6,098 bases of DNA from Sphingobacteriaceae bacterium (GTDB lineage: Bacteria; Bacteroidota; Bacteroidia; Sphingobacteriales; Sphingobacteriaceae), in NCBI GenBank assembly GCA_021740025.1, contig JAIPAN010000075.1:1-6098 (forward strand), written 5' to 3'. The notes beneath the pieces are model-generated. The model was not told the origin of the DNA. It worked only from the letters and a program-made list of their open reading frames with translations, and made no database searches. Numbering within the stretch: position 1 is the first letter of the stretch; each line of letters begins with the position of its first letter. Shown here piece by piece: positions 1-4,938 of this stretch. The translations under genes were made by a program, and so were the position numbers.

Positions 1-1
1 G

Positions 2-769
2 GAAGTTCTTCCGGTATTATGCAACATTCAAGCCACCGAAAAACTAGCCGGTGCCGATGTATTGCTTTTGGGTTGTTTAAGCTTTGAGGAGGAAATGAAG
101 CAAGCTCAAGGAGCCGATATAGCACAATTACGGATCCTTGTAAATAACATTGATGAAGCGGTGGCGCAACTTGCCCAAGCAATTTTTGTCGCCGGAAAGG
201 TGCCTATTTTTATTGGTGGAGGCCATAACAACGCTTACTCTATTTTAAAGGCATTTTCGCAGACCCATAAACAAGCCGTAAATACAATAAATATAGATGC
301 CCATGCCGACTTTAGGGCGCTTGAAGGCCGACATAGTGGTAATGGATTTTCATATGCTTTTCAGGAGGGGCTTCTACATAAATATGCCGTATTGGGACTT
401 CACGAAAATTACAATGGTCAGTATTTAAGAACCGAATTATCCAGCAATCCGGATCGTATACAAGCGACTTATTTTGAAGATTTTTTAACAAGTAAAACCA
501 CACCTGAGCAGGCATTTGAACATGCTTTAACTTTTACTAGTGGGCTTTGTGGTTTAGAAGTAGACCTGGATAGTATTGCCGGGATTTCAGCTAGTGCAGC
601 TAGCCCCACCGGTTTTACCGCCGAGCAAGTGCGTTCCTTTCTCTATCAAACCAAAGGAACAAAATTGGGTTACCTGCATATTTGCGAAGGCATAGCAAAT
701 GCAAATAACCTAGTAGCCAAACTTATTGGCTATTTGGTGAGTGATTTTATAAAAGCGCAAATCAATTAA
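2..769 (+). CDS. Arginase/formimidoylglutamase-family metallohydrolase, 5'-truncated by window edge
   Basis: This is a ureohydrolase-fold enzyme that uses two Mn ions to hydrolyse a guanidino or formimino group. The reading frame is open from base 2, so the true start lies upstream; the TTG at 62 is an internal Leu codon, not the start. About 255 residues are visible. All three metal-binding motifs of the family are present: GGGHN (His codon 224-226), DAHAD (Asp 296-298, His 302-304, Asp 308-310) and EVDLD (Asp 563-565 and 569-571). That is the full set of six ligands, so the enzyme should be active. The segment after DAHAD reads SGNGFSYAF rather than the HGMP-like loop I associate with true arginases. 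This resembles Bacteroidota proteins annotated as formimidoylglutamase (histidine degradation, formiminoglutamate to glutamate plus formamide). The family call is firm; the substrate is an inference, and arginase or agmatinase remain possible. No hut gene is visible nearby. The stop codon overlaps that of the convergent folate gene. Confidence 0.85.
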   Translation, partial: EVLPVLCNIQATEKLAGADVLLLGCLSFEEEMKQAQGADIAQLRILVNNIDEAVAQLAQAIFVAGKVPIFIGGGHNNAYSILKAFSQTHKQAVNTINIDAHADFRALEGRHSGNGFSYAFQEGLLHKYAVLGLHENYNGQYLRTELSSNPDRIQATYFEDFLTSKTTPEQAFEHALTFTSGLCGLEVDLDSIAGISASAASPTGFTAEQVRSFLYQTKGTKLGYLHICEGIANANNLVAKLIGYLVSDFIKAQIN

Positions 770-1335
770 AATTTCCAGATTTTTTCCGGACTAATACAGC
801 TGTTCAGCTTAATATCGAAGGACTCAGCATCTTCTATACTATCTAGTGGTTTAAAATACGATAACCCCACTTTTTGAACGTTTGCATTACACTTGGCTAA
901 AAAACGATCATAAAAACCCTTTCCATAACCCACTCGGTTACCCATATGATCGTAGGCCAGTAAGGGAATAAGCACCATATCGAGTTCTTTTTCTGCTACC
1001 TCTAATCCGCCGGTTGGTTCGGCAATGCCCCATTGGTTGGTATGTAGTACAGTATTTTCATCCCAAACAAAATGACATAGTGTGTGCTGTTTGGTATCGC
1101 TTTTAGAAAGCACTAAGCGAATAGTAGGCTGGTTTTCGTGTAACCAATTTATTAAAGGCTGGGTGTCCACCTCGTTTTTATCCGCAATGGGTAAGAAAAG
1201 GTGAAGGTGGCCAATGTTTGAAAAATCTAGTGTTTCAAATTGCGCAAGAATAGCCAAATTAGCCTTTTCGATTTCCTTTTCAGAAAGGGCTTTGCGTAAA
1301 TGTATAAAATGAGTTCTAGCTTCGGCTTTGTTCAC
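766..1335 (-). CDS. fau: 5-formyltetrahydrofolate cyclo-ligase (5,10-methenyl-THF synthetase)
   Basis: This cytosolic enzyme performs the ATP-dependent cyclisation of 5-formyl-THF to 5,10-methenyl-THF, returning the stored folate to the one-carbon pool. The protein has 189 residues, a usual length for the family. The best evidence is the C-terminal block at residues 119-145: a hydrophobic strand (DMVLIPLLAYD) followed by GNRVGYGKGFYDR, the family's nucleotide/substrate loop. GIAEPTGG at 103-110 corresponds to the conserved G-(I/T)-x-E-P segment. The basic N-terminal helix carries LRKALS at 13-18. The start is GTG at 1335-1333; an in-frame TAG 15 bases upstream rules out a longer form, and MNKAEAR fits the usual N-terminus. 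No Shine-Dalgarno sequence is visible. Only 14 bases separate the start from the efp terminator T-tract. TACCTTTA (1347-1340) is an imperfect -7-like element almost touching the start, so the mRNA may have a very short leader or rely on read-through from efp. The 3' end overlaps the convergent metallohydrolase gene by four bases. Confidence 0.9.
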   Translation of the reverse strand: MNKAEARTHFIHLRKALSEKEIEKANLAILAQFETLDFSNIGHLHLFLPIADKNEVDTQPLINWLHENQPTIRLVLSKSDTKQHTLCHFVWDENTVLHTNQWGIAEPTGGLEVAEKELDMVLIPLLAYDHMGNRVGYGKGFYDRFLAKCNANVQKVGLSYFKPLDSIEDAESFDIKLNSCISPEKIWKF

Positions 1336-1349
1336 GGTATAAAGGTACT

Positions 1350-1386
1350 AAAAATAAAAAACGGCCCCGGATTAATCCCAGACCGT
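1350..1386 (-). terminator. Rho-independent terminator downstream of efp
   Basis: Read on the - strand, ACGGTCT (1386-1380) pairs with GGGCCGT (1367-1361), using two G-U wobbles. After a G/G mismatch, GGA (1378-1376) pairs with TCC (1371-1369) around a four-base TTAA loop. The stem is followed at once by TTTTTTATTTTT (1361-1350). On the + strand the hairpin has no T-tract after it, so it should act in the - direction only. It begins 37 bases after the efp stop codon. Confidence 0.8.
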
Positions 1387-1423
1387 CTATAATCAACCTA
1401 AACTTTAAACTTAATTAAAGATC

Positions 1424-1984
1424 TTATTTAACCCGCTCAATGTATTCGCCAGTTTTGGTATCTATTCTAACCCTTTCACCTTGGTTAATAAATAGAGGCA
1501 CTCTAATTTCTACGCCTGTTTCTACGGTTGCACTTTTAAGCGCATTGGTAGAGGTATCGCCTTTTACGGCCGGTTCGCTGTAGGTAATTTCTAATTCAAC
1601 ACTTGCTGGTGCTTGCGCCATAATTGGTTCTTCGCTTTCGAAGGCTACAATTACGTTCATTCCCTCTTTCAAAAATCGAGCGGCATCGCCAAACAAAAAT
1701 TTAGGGATGTTAAATTGCTCAAAAGAAGTGTTGTCCATTACCACAAAATAATCACCGTCTTCGTATAGGTATTGGTAATCGTTGGTTTCTACCCTGCAGA
1801 TTTCCACTTCTTCATCGGTACGGAAGCGGTATTCTACCAATTTTCCAGTTTTTACGTTACGCATTCGAGCCTGGTAAAAAGCTCGAAGGTTTCCCGGTGT
1901 GCGGTGAAGAAATTCTTCTACTGTAACCAACTCTCCGTTAAACCGAAGAATGTTACCACTTTTAACTTCTGATGCTTTTGCCAT
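1424..1984 (-). CDS. efp: Translation elongation factor P, with Asn at the domain I tip
   Basis: EF-P binds between the ribosomal P and E sites and relieves stalling at consecutive prolines. The protein has 186 residues, close to E. coli EF-P (188). It has the three-domain layout: an N-terminal KOW-like domain (about 1-63), an OB domain (about 64-126) and a C-terminal OB domain (about 127-186). The PROSITE EF-P signature fits exactly at 150-169: K-x-A-x4-G-x2-I-x-V-P-x2-I-x2-G. The end, TGEYIERVK, is typical. The oddity is the domain I loop: PGNLRAF at 30-36 aligns with E. coli PGKGQAF, putting Asn32 where Lys34 is beta-lysylated. Neither the Lys pathways nor Arg rhamnosylation could act on this residue. 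YeiP-like paralogues also have different tips, but the rest of this protein looks like standard EF-P. The start is ATG at 1984-1982 and gives the family N-terminus; no strong Shine-Dalgarno is seen. A promoter, a leader hairpin and a terminator make efp a likely single-gene unit. Confidence 0.95.
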   Translation of the reverse strand: MAKASEVKSGNILRFNGELVTVEEFLHRTPGNLRAFYQARMRNVKTGKLVEYRFRTDEEVEICRVETNDYQYLYEDGDYFVVMDNTSFEQFNIPKFLFGDAARFLKEGMNVIVAFESEEPIMAQAPASVELEITYSEPAVKGDTSTNALKSATVETGVEIRVPLFINQGERVRIDTKTGEYIERVK

Positions 1985-1999
1985 AAAAACCGAATTAAT

Positions 2000-2015
2000 G
2001 ATGCCTTAATGCATC
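2000..2015 (-). promoter_or_regulatory. Small hairpin in the predicted efp leader
   Basis: On the - strand, GATGC (2015-2011) and GCATC (2004-2000) form a five-base-pair stem with a six-base loop. It lies between the predicted efp transcription start (about 2024) and the ATG, ending 15 bases before the start codon. No T-tract follows at once, so it is not a clear terminator. It may affect mRNA stability or ribosome access, but a stem this short could be chance. Confidence 0.25.
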
Positions 2016-2028
2016 TATTTTTGTGTTG

Positions 2029-2060
2029 CAAACTTAGGGTGTTTTTTACTATTTAACAAT
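2029..2060 (-). promoter_or_regulatory. Bacteroidota-type promoter for efp
   Basis: On the - strand the -7 box TAAGTTTG (2036-2029) is a full match to TAnnTTTG. Twenty bases upstream is ATTG (2060-2057), a good match to the TTG core of the -33 element. The spacing suits the primary sigma factor of Bacteroidota. Transcription would begin near 2024, giving a leader of about 40 bases. The gap of 99 bases between the ATPase gene and efp fits a fresh transcription start. Confidence 0.65.
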
Positions 2061-2075
2061 AGCCAAATACTATTG
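2057..2075 (-). repeat. Inverted repeat between the ATPase gene and efp, touching the efp -33 box
   Basis: CAATAG (2057-2062) and CTATTG (2070-2075) are perfect inverted six-base arms around a seven-base centre. It starts nine bases after the ATPase stop codon (read on the - strand) and its inner end is the ATTG of the efp -33 box. It could be a weak transcript-end hairpin for the lpx operon, but no T-tract follows on the - strand. It could also be an operator site. Its position is seen directly; its role is a guess. Confidence 0.3.
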
Positions 2076-2083
2076 GTGCAGAG

Positions 2084-2707
2084 CTAAAACTTTTTGTAAT
2101 CGGCAAGTTGTATTTGATGTGTACAATAGTCGTATTCGTGTTGCTGGTTAGAGCAAACCACCAAAGTTCTATTTACACTATATTGGCTAATTAACGAACG
2201 GTACCATGCAATTCCTTGTTCATCGAGGTTGGCTGTGGGTTCATCGAGCAATAAGAGGGGTGTATCGGAGAAAACCGCTAAGGCTAGTTTTACCCGTTGT
2301 TTCATGCCCGACGAAAAATATTTAATAGCCTTGAGTTGTGCCCCTTTTAGGTTTAGGGTTTCTAATAAATTTTCTTTAGTGGTCCCCGGGAGTAGTTTTT
2401 TAAACTGAAAGTGGAAGTTTAGTTGTTCTTCGAGCGTAAACTCTTCAATGAGTTCTAAATAAGGTGCGGCTAAACTGAGGTATTGGTAAATATCTTCCGC
2501 CTCTAGTTTTTTATCCCCTATTTCGTAGTTTATTTTTCCTTCAGATGAACTTAGGTTGCCGGCAATAAGTTGTATTAAGGTCGATTTTCCACTGCCATTG
2601 CTTCCTAAAACGGCATAAGATTGTTTGGATTCGAGTGTGTAAGACAGCGATTTAAAGATCCATTCTTGGTTAAATCTTCTTCCGATATTTTCAAGAACAA
2701 GCCTCAT
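2084..2707 (-). CDS. ABC-type ATP-binding protein with atypical Q- and H-loops
   Basis: This is a single nucleotide-binding domain of 207 residues. Walker A is GSNGSGKST at 35-43, the signature motif is FSSGMKQR at 131-138, Walker B is LLLLDEP at 151-157 with catalytic Glu156, and the D-loop is ANLD at 159-162. ATP binding and hydrolysis are therefore plausible. Two switch residues look replaced: at the Q-loop, where Gln usually follows the strand after Walker A, the sequence is SLAAPYLEL (78-86); at the H-loop, the usual T-H-D is S-N-Q (186-188). There is no transmembrane segment and no permease gene in the window, so it would need a partner encoded elsewhere. It resembles the short CcmA-like ATPases of ABC exporters. 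The start is ATG, five bases after the lpxA stop. Being the last gene of the lipid A cluster, it might serve export or handling of an envelope component, but no substrate can be assigned from sequence. Confidence 0.85.
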   Translation of the reverse strand: MRLVLENIGRRFNQEWIFKSLSYTLESKQSYAVLGSNGSGKSTLIQLIAGNLSSSEGKINYEIGDKKLEAEDIYQYLSLAAPYLELIEEFTLEEQLNFHFQFKKLLPGTTKENLLETLNLKGAQLKAIKYFSSGMKQRVKLALAVFSDTPLLLLDEPTANLDEQGIAWYRSLISQYSVNRTLVVCSNQQHEYDYCTHQIQLADYKKF

Positions 2708-2712
2708 GTTAG

Positions 2713-3495
2713 TTAGCCGTTGCCAAAACCTTTCATTACACCGCGGTTGGAGTTGCGAATGAAGTTTACAATTTCATCACGCTCTTCGGTGGGTTTAAAG
2801 CCAGCTTCTACCAAGTCGAGCGCTTTGGTGGTATTGCTATTTTTCAAGAATAAAACCCTATAGATATCTTGTATTTCGTTTATTTTTTCGGAACTAAACC
2901 CACGGCGACGCAAGCCTACTGAGTTGATACCCACATAGGAAAGAGGCTCTCTACCCGCTTTGGTATAAGGTGGCACATCTTTACGTACCAAAGAACCTCC
3001 CGAAATCATTACATGGGCTCCAATACTTACAAATTGGTGTACCGCACTCATTCCACCAATAATGGCAAAATCATCAACCGTAATGTGGCCTGCTAATTGC
3101 ACGCCATTGGCTAAAATGCAATTATTGCCTACCACACAATCGTGTGCAATGTGGGTGTAAGCCATCAACAACACATTGTTCCCCACTCTTGTTTCTTTTC
3201 TATCTGATGTACCGCGGTTAATGGTTACACATTCTCTAATGGTGGTGTTATCACCAATAACCACCAAGGTGTCTTCGCCGCCAAATTTTAAATCTTGTGG
3301 TACAGCAGAAATTACCGCTCCCGGAAAAATACGACAGTTTTTTCCAATACGTGCCCCATTCATGATAGTTACATTGGAACCTATCCAACTACCTTCGCCT
3401 ATTACCACATCTTTGTGAATGGTAACAAAAGGCTCAATAACCACATTTTCTGCAATTTTTGCTTGCGGATGAATATATGCTAATGGTTGAATCAT
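2713..3495 (-). CDS. lpxA: Acyl-ACP--UDP-N-acetylglucosamine O-acyltransferase LpxA
   Basis: This cytosolic homotrimer makes the first lipid A intermediate by moving a (3R)-hydroxyacyl chain from ACP to the 3-OH of UDP-GlcNAc. At 260 residues it matches E. coli LpxA (262). The N-terminal two thirds are hexapeptide repeats forming a left-handed beta helix (about 1-190), followed by a helical C-terminus. THIAHDC (114-120) contains His115 and the catalytic base His118 (E. coli His122 and His125). LAGH ends at His137 (E. coli His144), and HQF starts at His153 (E. coli His160). Gly166 aligns with E. coli Gly173, the acyl-chain ruler, where Gly allows long chains; this agrees with the long 3-hydroxy acids of Bacteroidota lipid A, though chain length cannot be read exactly. 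The ATG lies four bases after the lpxC/fabZ stop, so coupling is likely. It is not LpxD: it lacks the N-terminal uridine-binding domain. Confidence 0.97.
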   Translation of the reverse strand: MIQPLAYIHPQAKIAENVVIEPFVTIHKDVVIGEGSWIGSNVTIMNGARIGKNCRIFPGAVISAVPQDLKFGGEDTLVVIGDNTTIRECVTINRGTSDRKETRVGNNVLLMAYTHIAHDCVVGNNCILANGVQLAGHITVDDFAIIGGMSAVHQFVSIGAHVMISGGSLVRKDVPPYTKAGREPLSYVGINSVGLRRRGFSSEKINEIQDIYRVLFLKNSNTTKALDLVEAGFKPTEERDEIVNFIRNSNRGVMKGFGNG

Positions 3496-3499
3496 AGAT

Positions 3500-4897
3500 T
3501 TAGTGTGTTTTTCTAACTATTTGCGCCATTAATTCTGCCTCTACAACAATTTTATCGCCTACCGTACCCACACCCTTCATTTGTGCAATTCCACGTCTAA
3601 TGGGTGTAATTAAATCACAACGAAATACTACCGTATCTCCGGGCAACACCTTTTCTTTAAAGCGTGCATGTTCTATTTTTAAGAAATAGGTGAGATAGTT
3701 TTCCGGATCAGGAACGGTGTGCAGTACCAAAATGCCCCCGGTTTGTGCCATAGCTTCAATTTGTAATACACCCGGCATTACTGGTGAGCCAGGGAAATGA
3801 CCTTCAAAAAAAGGCTCCCCCATACTTACATTTTTAACCCCAACTACATGATTTTTGGTTAATTCCAGTATTTTATCTACCAATAAAAATGGTGGCCTAT
3901 GCGGTAAAATATTCATAATTTGAACCGTATCGTAAACTGGGGTAGCGGTTAAATTATATTTTGGAACATGTTTTTTGCTCGTATCTTTTTTCCATTGTTC
4001 TTTAATCTTTTTGGCGAAGGCTACGTTTGCAGCATGTCCTGGGCGTGCTGCCATAATGTGCCCCTTTATTGGTACACCAACTAGAGCTAAATCCCCTATC
4101 ATATCTAATAATTTATGCCGGGCGGGTTCGTTTTGGTGACGTAATTTAATGTTGTTTAAAATGCCTTCTCGGGCCACATCAATATCGTCTTTATTGAAGA
4201 TTTTAGCTAAGTGCTTTAATTCTTCTTTGCTTACTTCTTTGTCTACTACCACAATGGCATTGTTTAAATCACCTCCTTTAATCAGGTTGTTTTCTAACAA
4301 CATTTCTAACTCGTGTAAAAAGCAAAAAGTACGGCAAGAGGCAATTTCTTTTTTGAATTCACCAAGTGCAGTAATGGCCGCATGCTGACTCCCTAAAATA
4401 GGTGAATTGTAATCAATCATGCAGGTAAATCGGTAATCGTCTAATGGCATGGCTACCATTTCTACTTTGCGATCTGGCTCGGTATAATGAATATTTGAAG
4501 GAATGCTGTAATATTCTCTTTCGCATTCTTGATCTACAAAACCCACTTGTTCTAAGGCATCGATAAATTCAATGGAACTCCCGTCCATAATCGGAATTTC
4601 GGGCCCGTCTAATTCCATTAACACATTATCTACCTCACAGCCCACTAATGCGGCTAATACGTGCTCAATGGTACTTACACTGGCCCCATTTTGAGTAATA
4701 GTGGTTCCTCTGGAGGTGTCGGTTACATTGTCCACATCGGCATCTATAACCGGATTTCCGGGTAAATCTACTCTTGAAAATTTATATCCATGGTTATCTG
4801 AAGCGGCTTTAAAGGTGATGTTTACCGCTTCACCAGTATGTAAACCCACGCCCGAAAGCGAAAAAGAAGATTTAATGGTTCGCTGTTTGATATTCAT
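3500..4897 (-). CDS. lpxC/fabZ: Bifunctional LpxC deacetylase / FabZ 3-hydroxyacyl-ACP dehydratase fusion
   Basis: One uninterrupted 465-residue protein. Residues 1 to about 305 are LpxC, the zinc deacetylase that commits UDP-3-O-acyl-GlcNAc to lipid A. STIEH holds the catalytic Glu78 and zinc ligand His79; RHKLLD (260-265) holds zinc ligands His261 and Asp265; ARPGH ends at the catalytic His288. A short basic linker (about 299-315, KEQWKKDTSKKH) leads to FabZ, which dehydrates (3R)-hydroxyacyl-ACP in fatty acid synthesis: LPHRPPFLLVD at 331-341, then GHFPGSPVMPG with the catalytic His367, and Glu381 in QIEAMAQ. Both active sites look complete. The fusion is well known in Bacteroidota and is not an assembly error, since no stop or frame change interrupts it. 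It joins two enzymes that act on either side of the branch between phospholipid and lipid A synthesis. The ATG at 4897-4895 gives the usual LpxC N-terminus (MNIKQRTIKSSFSLSGVGLH). Weak A-rich ribosome site (AAAAGAA). Confidence 0.97.
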   Translation of the reverse strand: MNIKQRTIKSSFSLSGVGLHTGEAVNITFKAASDNHGYKFSRVDLPGNPVIDADVDNVTDTSRGTTITQNGASVSTIEHVLAALVGCEVDNVLMELDGPEIPIMDGSSIEFIDALEQVGFVDQECEREYYSIPSNIHYTEPDRKVEMVAMPLDDYRFTCMIDYNSPILGSQHAAITALGEFKKEIASCRTFCFLHELEMLLENNLIKGGDLNNAIVVVDKEVSKEELKHLAKIFNKDDIDVAREGILNNIKLRHQNEPARHKLLDMIGDLALVGVPIKGHIMAARPGHAANVAFAKKIKEQWKKDTSKKHVPKYNLTATPVYDTVQIMNILPHRPPFLLVDKILELTKNHVVGVKNVSMGEPFFEGHFPGSPVMPGVLQIEAMAQTGGILVLHTVPDPENYLTYFLKIEHARFKEKVLPGDTVVFRCDLITPIRRGIAQMKGVGTVGDKIVVEAELMAQIVRKTH

Positions 4898-4938
4898 AGT
4901 TCTTTTGAATAGTAGGGTACCTCGTTGAGTGTACTCAT
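4894..4938 (-). other. Possible 14-codon coupling ORF between lpxD and lpxC/fabZ
   Basis: On the - strand the lpxD stop TAA shares its last base with an ATG (TAATG). This frame reads MSTLNEVPYYSKEL and stops at a TGA that overlaps the lpxC start (ATGA). The mini-ORF thus fills the 40-base spacer exactly and touches both neighbours. It could let ribosomes finishing lpxD pass to lpxC by two reinitiation steps. It could equally be chance, because overlaps of this kind are common and the stretch is short. No protein function is proposed. Confidence 0.15.

Noticed and set aside
312..515. A 67-codon - strand open frame inside the metallohydrolase gene
   Set aside because: It covers the metal-binding DAHAD region in antisense and has no recognisable feature.
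3176..3483. Two overlapping + strand open frames inside lpxA
   Set aside because: Both are antisense to well-conserved lpxA coding sequence, show no domain, and lack promoter or ribosome-site support.
3908..3916. Internal ATG (Met328) that could start a separate FabZ
   Set aside because: Starting there would cut off the beginning of the FabZ domain, and no ribosome site is visible; the frame is continuous with LpxC.
4149..4388. A 79-codon + strand open frame inside lpxC/fabZ
   Set aside because: It is antisense to the LpxC domain, with a low-complexity Ser/Leu-rich product typical of shadow frames.
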